Positions 1-6,031 of a stretch of 6,655 bases of DNA are shown one piece after another. Numbering within the stretch: the first letter of the stretch is position 1; each line of letters starts with the position of its first letter. Source of the DNA: an uncultured Clostridia bacterium (lineage in GTDB: Bacteria > Bacillota > Clostridia > TANB77 > CAG-508); contig CARBKU010000066.1 of NCBI GenBank assembly GCA_948946035.1, positions 1-6,655 on the forward strand. Direction: 5' to 3'. The position numbers were made by a program, and so were the translations under genes. A model generated the notes under the pieces. That model made no database searches. It was not told where the DNA came from and saw nothing but the letters and a program-made list of their open reading frames with translations.

Positions 1-470
1 CTATAATTGTTTTTATCTGCTCTTTCATCCATTTTTCTATCAAAGTTTTTATTATTATAAAACCAGTCTGTTTTTTTATCTTTGGGATTATTTTTTCTAT
101 TTTTATCTAGTAATAAATCAAATAAAACTGCTATTGGTATTGCCACTCCAATTAATGAGGCAAATGTACTTGCATAAATATTTATATCTAGACCTTCTCC
201 TGCATTTAATATTAAATTCATACTATTTACTAAATCTACTCCAAAATACATTCCATAACTTAATAAGTATATTAATGCACCTATTATTTTTCTTTTTACT
301 ATTAATAATACACATAATAATGTGACAAATAATAGTATTATTTCCATTTCAAAGTTTAATGGAGCAAATGGAAATTCCATAGATGATTGATACATAATTG
401 TTACAACTATTCTAAATATCCAAAATAATACCATAAACATTACTAGTAACCATGTAGAAAAGTTTTTCAT
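1..470 (-). CDS. Four-helix integral membrane protein, C-terminus cut by window edge
   Basis: I do not recognise this protein. The reading frame opens with ATG at 470-468 and stays open for 156 codons to the left edge, so the C-terminal end is missing. Four hydrophobic segments are visible at about residues 5-26, 40-58, 61-81 and 99-121. A strongly charged tail starts near residue 122 and contains KKTDWFYNNKNFDRKMDERADK, a mixture of aromatic and charged residues that looks constrained rather than random. The start is well supported by AGGAGG at 478-483, seven bases upstream. It follows a terminator-like hairpin after the DUF1292 gene, so it is probably transcribed separately, although it points the same way. 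There are no catalytic motifs and no clear signal peptide cleavage site; the first segment looks like a retained helix. The function is unknown, and a small transporter or membrane-complex subunit are only guesses. Confidence 0.8.
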   Translation of the reverse strand, partial: MKNFSTWLLVMFMVLFWIFRIVVTIMYQSSMEFPFAPLNFEMEIILLFVTLLCVLLIVKRKIIGALIYLLSYGMYFGVDLVNSMNLILNAGEGLDINIYASTFASLIGVAIPIAVLFDLLLDKNRKNNPKDKKTDWFYNNKNFDRKMDERADKNNY

Positions 471-500
471 TTGTTTTCCTCCTATTTTTTTGTAGTCTTT

Positions 501-536
501 ATTATAAAAGACAAAAGCATTTTTTACTTTTGCCTT
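501..536 (-). terminator. Terminator-like hairpin after the DUF1292 gene
   Basis: Read on the minus strand, AAGGCAAAAG (536-527) and CTTTTGTCTT (517-508) form a ten-base stem with one G-U pair around a nine-base loop, followed by the T-rich stretch TTATAAT. It lies 16 bases after the DUF1292 stop codon and before the next gene, where a terminator would be expected. The T tract is short and interrupted and the stem is AT-rich, so termination may be partial. Confidence 0.5.
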
Positions 537-551
537 ACTTTATTTATATTA

Positions 552-857
552 TTAGTCTACGAAATCAAAATCATCTTTAAATTTTTCTTTAAAAATTTCA
601 AATACTTTATTTAGTGTTTCGTCATCTTCAACACTTACATATGATTCTTCTTCTGAATCATCATCTGTATCTTCTACTTTTAATATTACTACCTCTCCTT
701 CGTCTTCTTCTCCTTCTTCGTCCATTGGTAGTAATACTACATATTCTTCTTCATCTAATTCAACTAAATCTAAAAATTCAAATTTAACTTCATTTCCTTC
801 TTCGTCGTTTAATATTACTAAGTTGTCTAATTCCTCTCCTTCAAAATTTTCTTCCAT
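552..857 (-). CDS. yrzB: DUF1292 / UPF0473 family acidic protein (YrzB type)
   Basis: This 101-residue protein is extremely acidic (about 43 Asp or Glu). It has the DUF1292 layout: a beta-rich core around residues 12-60 (LVILNDEEGNEVKFEFLDLV, then EYVVLLPMDEE and GEVVILKVED), and a short C-terminal helix (ETLNKVFEIFKEKF). The biochemical role of the family is not established. Position strongly supports the call, since it follows ireB and ruvX as in many Bacillota. The start is ATG at 857-855, with AAAGGAG at 865-871 seven bases upstream. The 62-base gap after ruvX contains a TATAAT-like sequence but no convincing -35 element, so I do not call a separate promoter. The acidic low-complexity middle is normal for this family. 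The symbol is by analogy with the Bacillus gene in the same position. Confidence 0.87.
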   Translation of the reverse strand: MEENFEGEELDNLVILNDEEGNEVKFEFLDLVELDEEEYVVLLPMDEEGEEDEGEVVILKVEDTDDDSEEESYVSVEDDETLNKVFEIFKEKFKDDFDFVD

Positions 858-919
858 GTTTGTTCTCCTTTCAATTTTTATTACATGTTTTTTTATTATA
901 ATAATATAATAACGTATTT

Positions 920-1355
920 TTAATTGTTTTTCAATGAATTTTTTAATTTATTTAAATAAGTTTCTAATATATATACAGCAGATATAGTATCAACTATATT
1001 TCTTTTTTTATTCTTGTTAATATCTAAAAAATTCATTGTTTTATGTGCTTCAACTGTTGTTAATCTTTCATCTATCCAATCTATTTTTATTTTATTGTAT
1101 TTACATTTTAGCTTATGTATAAATTGCTGTGTTACCTCTGCTCTTCCGTGATATTGTTCCATTCATATTTAATGGCATACCTACTACTATTGTTTCTATT
1201 TGGTATTGTTTTAATATTTCGTCTAATCTTCTTAATATTACTTTATCTGTTCCATTTCTTTGTATTGTTTCTAATCCTTGTGCTGTTATATTAAGTTCAT
1301 CAGTAATTGCAATTCCTACTCTAGCTTCTCCATAATCAATTCCTAAGATTCTCAT
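920..1355 (-). pseudogene. ruvX: RuvX/YqgF Holliday junction resolvase-like nuclease, split by a one-base frameshift
   Basis: RuvX (YqgF) is an RNase H-fold nuclease linked to 16S rRNA 5' end maturation and proposed as a Holliday junction resolvase. The N-terminal frame (ATG at 1355) carries GIDYGEARVGIAITD, with the first catalytic Asp at residue 7, and VVGMPLNMNGT. It then runs out of family similarity and stops at 1113. The rest of the family, including DERLTTVEAHK and the conserved Asp in KKRNIVDTISAVYILETYL, is in the +1 frame and ends at 920. Skipping one base near 1148 gives NMNGTISGRAEVTQQF, which matches the length and pattern of the Bacillus protein as I recall it (NMNGTVGPRGEASQTF). 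The sequence therefore appears to hold one extra base or to lack two. The start codon lies one base after the ireB stop, so translation is probably coupled. It could be a true mutation or a sequence error; the gene identity is very secure. Confidence 0.9.
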
Positions 1356-1356
1356 A

Positions 1357-1608
1357 TTATTCTAATCCTATATAATATTTTACCATTTTTTCAAGTAATT
1401 CGTCTCTTTCAATTGTTCTAATTTTATTCCTAGCATCTTTATGACTTGTTATATAAGTAGGATCACCTGATAATATATACCCTACAATTTGATTAATTGG
1501 ATTGTATCCTTTTTCTACTAATGCTTCATATACTTCTTTTAGTATATCTTTGCATTTTGTATTTTCTTCTCTTTCTACACTAAAGTTCATTGTTTTATCA
1601 AATTCCAT
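1357..1608 (-). CDS. ireB: IreB family regulatory phosphoprotein (UPF0297)
   Basis: This is a complete 83-residue IreB protein, close to the usual family length. The diagnostic core EKGYNPINQIVGYILSGDP is at about residues 32-50, followed by TYITSHKDARNKIR and ERDELLEKMVKYYI. In Enterococcus faecalis, IreB is phosphorylated near its N-terminus by the PASTA kinase IreK and acts as a negative regulator of cephalosporin resistance. The N-terminus here keeps the DKTMNF pattern, with Thr6 as a candidate phosphosite by analogy. AGGAGG at 1620-1625 lies 11 bases from the ATG, a longer spacing than usual, but no other start exists before the upstream stop. It begins 21 bases after the GAF/GGDEF-like gene and overlaps ruvX control: ruvX starts one base after the ireB stop. 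Confidence 0.96.
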   Translation of the reverse strand: MEFDKTMNFSVEREENTKCKDILKEVYEALVEKGYNPINQIVGYILSGDPTYITSHKDARNKIRTIERDELLEKMVKYYIGLE

Positions 1609-1629
1609 ATATAATATATCCTCCTTTTA

Positions 1630-2766
1630 TTATATATTAGTGATATCACTTTCGTTAATGTCTGCTGTATCTAAATATTCTTCTAGTTTTTTTAGAACTT
1701 CTTCTAACCCTGTTCCTTTATAATATGATGAGATAACAAAATTTAGTTTTGGAATCGCAACCATATTATAATCGTTTTCTTTATTTGTCACTTTTTTGTT
1801 AACATCAAAATTTAACTCTGCTAATTCTTCTTTTGTAAAAGAAATTTTTATTGATTCTATTTTTTCTTTTATTTCATTTAAAAACTCTGCTACTCCATTT
1901 ATATCTACACCTGAAAATGCCACAACAAATTTTGGTCCCATATATCTTACAAAAACATATTCTTTTGAAATATTTTCTGCAATATACTCACTTATTTTTG
2001 TTATTACTTTGTTTCCAAGTTCTCTACAATAATTTCTATTTATTTCTTGTATGTTTATAATTTTAAACATACAAATTGTTGATATTGTATATTGGTCTAT
2101 TATTTTTTTGCCTTCTCCATATAAGTATTCTGCTGAATTTAAACCTGTGAATAAATCTTTTCTAACAATTGATTCTAATGTTTTTTGATGTACTACAGTT
2201 TTTAGTACTGATATTATATTATCTTTAATTACTTCTAAAACTGTAGTATCCACATTGTCAAAGTCATGTGGTGTTCCACTTTCTAATATCCAATATCCTA
2301 TATATACATTATCAATGTATAGAGGGAAGAAAATTGCTGATTTAGCTCTTCCAAATTCCATTTGTTGATATGGTAATCTTTCATTTTCTTTATTTACAGT
2401 AACATATTTAGGAGTAGCTGTTTGAATACTATCTTTAAACATATCAACATTTTGTAGTGCTCTTAAAGAATCCCAATGTTTCTTATCAACATTTGAAGCT
2501 TTTATTTCATATTCAGCTCCATTGAATACAACTATTGTTGAATATTTTATTTCATATCTTTCAATTAATATTTCATTAATTTTAACTATTTTTTGTTCTA
2601 CAGATGATGCTTCTCCTATAGCATTCATAAAATCTTGTACTACTGTTAAGTTGTTGATTCTTTGATTTATATTTCTAAATTTTTGTATTTTCTTGTGTAT
2701 GGATATATTATATATTATTAGTCCAATTACTATACAAACTAATATAATGACTACTGGTATTATCAC
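1630..2766 (-). CDS. Membrane-anchored GAF protein with degenerate GGDEF domain
   Basis: The 378-residue protein has one N-terminal membrane helix (about residues 3-20), a short helical linker, a GAF-like sensory domain (about 50-190, including AKSAIFFPLYIDNVYIGYWILES) and a GGDEF-like domain (about 200-370). The GGDEF fold is recognised by RKDLFTGLNS at 202-211, matching the family's D-x-LTGL-x-N start, and by FKIINIQEINRNYCRELGNK. However, the signature loop reads RYMGPKF (274-280) instead of RYGGDEF, and the first metal-binding Asp position is Cys232. It should therefore be unable to make cyclic di-GMP and may work as a binding or scaffold domain. The start is GTG at 2766-2764: an in-frame stop lies just upstream at 2785-2787, and GGGGG sits at nine bases. 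It begins 25 bases after the TadZ-like gene, which suggests a shared transcript and function. The signal sensed by the GAF domain cannot be deduced. Confidence 0.8.
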   Translation of the reverse strand: MIIPVVIILVCIVIGLIIYNISIHKKIQKFRNINQRINNLTVVQDFMNAIGEASSVEQKIVKINEILIERYEIKYSTIVVFNGAEYEIKASNVDKKHWDSLRALQNVDMFKDSIQTATPKYVTVNKENERLPYQQMEFGRAKSAIFFPLYIDNVYIGYWILESGTPHDFDNVDTTVLEVIKDNIISVLKTVVHQKTLESIVRKDLFTGLNSAEYLYGEGKKIIDQYTISTICMFKIINIQEINRNYCRELGNKVITKISEYIAENISKEYVFVRYMGPKFVVAFSGVDINGVAEFLNEIKEKIESIKISFTKEELAELNFDVNKKVTNKENDYNMVAIPKLNFVISSYYKGTGLEEVLKKLEEYLDTADINESDITNI

Positions 2767-2775
2767 TATTGTTTT

Positions 2776-2783
2776 CCCCCTCT
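2776..2783 (-). promoter_or_regulatory. Ribosome binding site fixing the GTG start of the GAF protein
   Basis: AGAGGGGG on the minus strand lies nine bases before GTG at 2766-2764. No ATG is available between it and the in-frame stop at 2785-2787, so the GTG start is the best choice. Confidence 0.65.
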
Positions 2784-2791
2784 TTTAGTAG

Positions 2792-5521
2792 TTAAAAATT
2801 TTTCCTCATTTGTTCTAATGTTTGATTCATATTTTGTGAAAATCCGTTTCCTCCATTATTTTCCATTTGTGGGGGTATATAGGAATTATTACTTTTTCTC
2901 TTCCCCATTGGATAAATCATATTTGCTAATTGACCTAAAGTTTGATTAAAACTTTTTGGATATCCTTTTAATGAAATTTCACATTCTATAATACCTTGTA
3001 AATATTTTGTATATATTTCTTCTTGAAAAGGAACTGTTAAATATTTTATTGTATTTCTATCAAATAATTCTGTCATAAATGACATACATGGATCATTATA
3101 ATATGCCATTCCTCCTATAATTGTTTTGTCTGTTATTCCTCTCATTTTTACAGTTTTATTTAGTATTATTCTTAATTTTTGTTCATCTAATATATTTTTT
3201 GCTTTTAAATCTCTTAAAAATGCAGTTAATGGTTGTATTGTTAAAATGTCTAAAGTTTGTACTAAATATAGATCTTGTGTTTGTTTAAAATAACCTAATG
3301 GTGTATCAAAATCTGTATCTATTAGCACTAGAGAATAATTTTTTACTAAAGTTTCTAGTATTTCATCTGTATAATTTATTAAATTTTCTTCGTTTGGTAA
3401 TGAAGTAAATACAGATAAATTTTTATTTACTTCTATTCCTTGTGCTGTTCCTCGTGCTAGCCCTTCTATACTTTTTGCTGCTATATCTCTTAATTTGTCT
3501 TCATTTTTTGTATAAATGTAATATGAGTTTCTATTTTTAGTTGTATCTAAAATAGCGGTTTTTACTCCCATTACTGATGACATATATTCTGCTATATTGT
3601 TTACTATAAATGATGTACCATTTTTGCTTGTTCCAACAAATGTTGCAATTTTTTTATCTGGTGTCAATAGGTATGATAAGTCTTTTTTGCTTTGGTATTG
3701 TGTTGCTTGTTCTATATTTGCATTATTGTTTTGATTATTTGTATTGTTGTAATTATTACTGTATTGATTATTTATTTCATTATCTTCTGATGCTTGTGCT
3801 AGATTTTTCTCATTCCATTTTGAATTTTGATTATATAATGTATCTTGTTTTGTATTGAATTCTGATTTTGTATTATTATTTGTAGTTTGTTCAAATCCTG
3901 GAAGCATATTGTTATTTTCTTCTTCAAAGCCTGGTAGCATATTATTATTTACATCTTCAAATCCTGGCATCATGTTGTTATCTGCATCTTCAAATCCTGG
4001 CATCATGTTATTATTTTCTTCTTCAAAGCCTGGTAGCATGTTGTTATCTTCTATATCTTCAAATTCTGGCATCATGTTATTATTTTCTACGTCTTCAAAT
4101 CCTGGCATCATATTGTTATTTTCTACATCATCAAACCCTGGTAACATATTATTGTTATCTATGTCGTCAAACCCTGGTAATATATTATTGCTATCTATGT
4201 CATCAAACCCTGGTAACATATTATTGCTATCTATGTCGTCAAATCCTGGTAACATATTGTTATTTTCTTCTTCAAAACCTGATGATATATTATTAGCATT
4301 TTCTTGTTGATTTTGTGTTTCTTGAATTGGATTTTTTCTTGGTCTTCCTCTTCCTCTTTTTACTTGTCCTATTTTAGTTTCAATTTGAACTGGATTCTTT
4401 CTTGGCCTTCCTCTTCCTCTTTTTACAGGTTCTGCTACTTCTTCTTCAATATTTTCTGTGTCTTGTATAAACTCAGTTTCTGGTATTGTGTTATTAGTGT
4501 ATTGTTCAAGTTGTTCTTTTATTTCATCTATAGTGTTTCTTTCATATGGATTAACTTTTGTTTGTTCATTTGAATCATCTTGTTGCATTTGCATTGAATT
4601 ATTTTGCATATTGTTTGTTCCATCTTGATATTCGTTTGCTTCTGTTTGATTATTTATTGTAGTATTTCTTGATAGTTTTTTGCTTCCTTGAATGTTAACA
4701 GAAGATGGTATTACTATTGGTTCTGTCATTTGAGTTTCTTTTGCTACTTGCTTTAATAAAGTTTCTGTTGGTCCTTTATTTTCTTCTTTTGTTGCTTTAT
4801 ATCTTAAATTGTCAGATATGCTGTTGTTAAATGACATTACTTGTTGATATTTAGGTGATTTTTCTTCTAGAACTGCTCTAACATTTAATGGTAAGAATTT
4901 TGTTATTATTCTTAATTGTGTATCATTATATTGTGCTGCAATATTGTCAAAGCTTTCTACATATTTTTCTTCATTTTTTCCTAGTCTTTTATAGTGTGCT
5001 ACTATGTTTTGTATTTCCATTTCACTAACGTCATTTTCGTTTTCTGCCTGATAATTTACTTCTTCTGAATCTATTTTGTAATACACTTTAGCTTCTTTTT
5101 TTAAACGTGGTTTATTTATTAATTTACATACTTGCTCAATACTTCTATCGTTTCCAATTATTGCATCATAAATTCCAATTCCAAATAATTTTATTAATAG
5201 TTGTTCTGATTTTGTCCTTCTGTCAGAACAAATTAATATAATTGGAATGTCATTACCTCTTATGTTTGAAGCTTCATCACTAATACTATCCAATTTTTCG
5301 AAAATAAATTTGTCTATTTGGTCATATTGTGTATTTGGAAATGCCTCCAAATCTTCACTTATTACTACCCTATCATAGGTTTTGTCTTTTTGTAATTCTT
5401 TTAGTATTGCTTTAAAGTAATAGACATTTTTAGAAGAAATTATCTCTTTGTACTCCTTTTGATATTTTTTTACAATTGATTCTGATATTTCTTCATTACT
5501 TACAGCAAATAGAACTTTCAT
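2792..5521 (-). CDS. TadZ/CpaE-like protein: receiver-like N-terminus, AT-hooks, PGF repeats, degenerate ParA/MinD domain
   Basis: A 909-residue protein in three parts. Residues 1-140 form an alternating beta/alpha domain like the atypical receiver of CpaE/TadZ proteins (MKVLFAVS, DRVVISED, PIILICSDRR, GIYDAIIGND), without the usual phosphoacceptor Asp. Residues about 155-615 are mostly Asn, Gln and Glu rich and probably disordered. They contain two AT-hooks (KRGRGRPRKNP at 367-377 and 388-398) and tandem NNMLPGFDD-type repeats (421-548). Residues about 617-875 are a ParA/MinD-like domain: beta strand and P-loop region FVGTSKNGTSFIVNNIA (628-644), Walker B LVLIDTDFDTP (731-741), and an end like other CpaE-type ATPases. 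The P-loop has Thr where the invariant Lys should be. The ATG overlaps control with the upstream pilin-like gene (three-base gap, RBS inside that gene). TadZ/CpaE proteins place pilus machines at the cell pole; that role here is inference. No TadA ATPase or platform gene is visible. Confidence 0.75.
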   Translation of the reverse strand: MKVLFAVSNEEISESIVKKYQKEYKEIISSKNVYYFKAILKELQKDKTYDRVVISEDLEAFPNTQYDQIDKFIFEKLDSISDEASNIRGNDIPIILICSDRRTKSEQLLIKLFGIGIYDAIIGNDRSIEQVCKLINKPRLKKEAKVYYKIDSEEVNYQAENENDVSEMEIQNIVAHYKRLGKNEEKYVESFDNIAAQYNDTQLRIITKFLPLNVRAVLEEKSPKYQQVMSFNNSISDNLRYKATKEENKGPTETLLKQVAKETQMTEPIVIPSSVNIQGSKKLSRNTTINNQTEANEYQDGTNNMQNNSMQMQQDDSNEQTKVNPYERNTIDEIKEQLEQYTNNTIPETEFIQDTENIEEEVAEPVKRGRGRPRKNPVQIETKIGQVKRGRGRPRKNPIQETQNQQENANNISSGFEEENNNMLPGFDDIDSNNMLPGFDDIDSNNILPGFDDIDNNNMLPGFDDVENNNMMPGFEDVENNNMMPEFEDIEDNNMLPGFEEENNNMMPGFEDADNNMMPGFEDVNNNMLPGFEEENNNMLPGFEQTTNNNTKSEFNTKQDTLYNQNSKWNEKNLAQASEDNEINNQYSNNYNNTNNQNNNANIEQATQYQSKKDLSYLLTPDKKIATFVGTSKNGTSFIVNNIAEYMSSVMGVKTAILDTTKNRNSYYIYTKNEDKLRDIAAKSIEGLARGTAQGIEVNKNLSVFTSLPNEENLINYTDEILETLVKNYSLVLIDTDFDTPLGYFKQTQDLYLVQTLDILTIQPLTAFLRDLKAKNILDEQKLRIILNKTVKMRGITDKTIIGGMAYYNDPCMSFMTELFDRNTIKYLTVPFQEEIYTKYLQGIIECEISLKGYPKSFNQTLGQLANMIYPMGKRKSNNSYIPPQMENNGGNGFSQNMNQTLEQMRKNF
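3878..4261 (-). repeat. Eleven tandem 33/36-base units encoding NNM(L/M)PGF(D/E)(D/E)
   Basis: Inside the TadZ-like gene, residues 421-548 consist of eleven back-to-back units of 11 or 12 residues. Seven are 12 residues long (units 1-6 and 11) and four are 11 (units 7-10). The consensus is N-N-M-(L/M)-P-G-F-(D/E)-(D/E) followed by a variable acidic or Asn spacer. One unit has PEF instead of PGF (485-487) and one begins NNI. A degenerate copy, SSGFEEEN, precedes them at 413-420. Units 1 to 4 are nearly identical at DNA level, which points to recent expansion. All unit lengths are multiples of three, so gain or loss keeps the frame. Confidence 0.95.
4325..4426 (-). repeat. Duplicated AT-hook coding segment
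   Basis: Two 39-base segments, 4388-4426 and 4325-4363, encode VKRGRGRPRKNP plus V or I. They match at 36 of 39 positions, and two of the three differences are silent. The copies are offset by 63 bases (21 codons). The GRP core flanked by basic residues is the classical AT-hook, which binds the minor groove of AT-rich DNA. Confidence 0.9.
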
Positions 5522-5524
5522 TTG

Positions 5525-5932
5525 TTACCCCCTTCCAAATTTTACAAACACAGCAAATGCTAGTGGTAATATTTGGCATATTATTAATAATGTTACAAAT
5601 GTTACAATTAACGCCATACCTTTTTCTAATGTATCTAATTTTCTGATACCTATAATGTATTGGTGAATTGCACCATATGCGATTCCTAAAAAACATAATG
5701 GAATACTATATATTCTAACTAAGTTTAAAATATATGCTACTGTTCCATATGCATCTGAACCATATTTAATTTTATAATCATCTAAAGATTTAGCAGCATT
5801 GTCTTTTATTTCTACTATTTTGCTTTCTGTTTTTTCATCTATCGCACTATCTTCTGCATAAATTGTAGTGGTACCTAGGAATATTGCTATTAATATTGCT
5901 AATATCATAACTATTGTTATTGATTTTTTCAT
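5525..5932 (-). CDS. Small exported membrane protein, VirB2/TrbC pilin-like architecture
   Basis: The 135-residue protein begins with a clear signal peptide: KK, a hydrophobic run at residues 5-20, then TTTIYA before Glu27, a good signal peptidase I site. A polar segment of about 35 residues follows. Then come two hydrophobic helices, about 65-94 (with Arg73 and Pro78) and 106-130, separated by the short basic loop GIRKLDTLEKG (95-105). It ends with KFGRG. A signal peptide plus two helices joined by a short charged loop is the layout of VirB2/TrbC-type pilins and related conjugation-associated pilin-like proteins. Sequence similarity is too weak to name a family. The start has AAAGGGG eight bases upstream, and a plausible promoter precedes it. 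Its last codons hold the ribosome binding site of the TadZ-like gene, implying coupled production of the two. It could instead be an unrelated small membrane subunit. Confidence 0.6.
   Translation of the reverse strand: MKKSITIVMILAILIAIFLGTTTIYAEDSAIDEKTESKIVEIKDNAAKSLDDYKIKYGSDAYGTVAYILNLVRIYSIPLCFLGIAYGAIHQYIIGIRKLDTLEKGMALIVTFVTLLIICQILPLAFAVFVKFGRG
5528..5536 (-). promoter_or_regulatory. Ribosome binding site of the TadZ-like gene, inside the pilin-like gene
   Basis: GGAAGGGGG on the minus strand encodes the final Gly-Arg-Gly of the pilin-like protein and lies six bases before the ATG at 5521. The junction reads TAACAAATG, so stop and start are three bases apart and translational coupling is likely. 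Confidence 0.8.
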
Positions 5933-5995
5933 TTATTATGCCCCTTTCTCATTTTTCCTTCTGGTAATTTTTTCTAATTATGATTATACTTTTAT

Positions 5996-6024
5996 ATCAT
6001 ACAATAAATTATTTAAAATAGCAA
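5996..6024 (-). promoter_or_regulatory. Candidate vegetative promoter before the pilin-like gene
   Basis: On the minus strand, TTGCTA (6024-6019), a 17-base spacer and TATGAT (6001-5996) fit a sigma-A promoter with good spacing: four of six and five of six consensus bases. It lies between the hydrolase stop codon and the pilin-like start, about 65 bases before the ATG. In DNA this AT-rich, chance -10 matches are common, so this remains a candidate. Confidence 0.42.
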
Positions 6025-6031
6025 GAATTTT

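Noticed and set aside
858..919. TATAAT-like sequence before the DUF1292 gene as a promoter
   Set aside because: No acceptable -35 element at 16-18 bases; such matches are frequent in DNA this AT-rich.
920..1162. The C-terminal RuvX part as an independent gene starting at ATG 1162-1160
   Set aside because: It begins in the middle of the family domain, has no ribosome binding site, and its residues continue the split N-terminal frame.
1129..1335. Plus-strand open frame opposite ruvX
   Set aside because: It lies fully antisense to recognised RuvX coding sequence, is hydrophobic by reverse-complement effect and has no family features.
3878..4261. The regular 33/36-base repeats as a CRISPR array
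   Set aside because: Units are directly adjacent with no unique spacers and encode a regular peptide in frame with the surrounding gene.
3855..4310. A plus-strand open frame of 151 codons with repeats of SSNPGNILLLSM type
   Set aside because: It is the complement of the PGF repeat array; its periodicity comes from the minus-strand gene, and no ribosome binding site or recognisable product is present.
5496..5696. Minus-strand frame of 66 codons overlapping the pilin-like gene
   Set aside because: It is an out-of-frame reading of the pilin-like gene with many Cys, Asn and Ile residues and no signal of selection; the overlapped gene has a clear signal peptide and start site.
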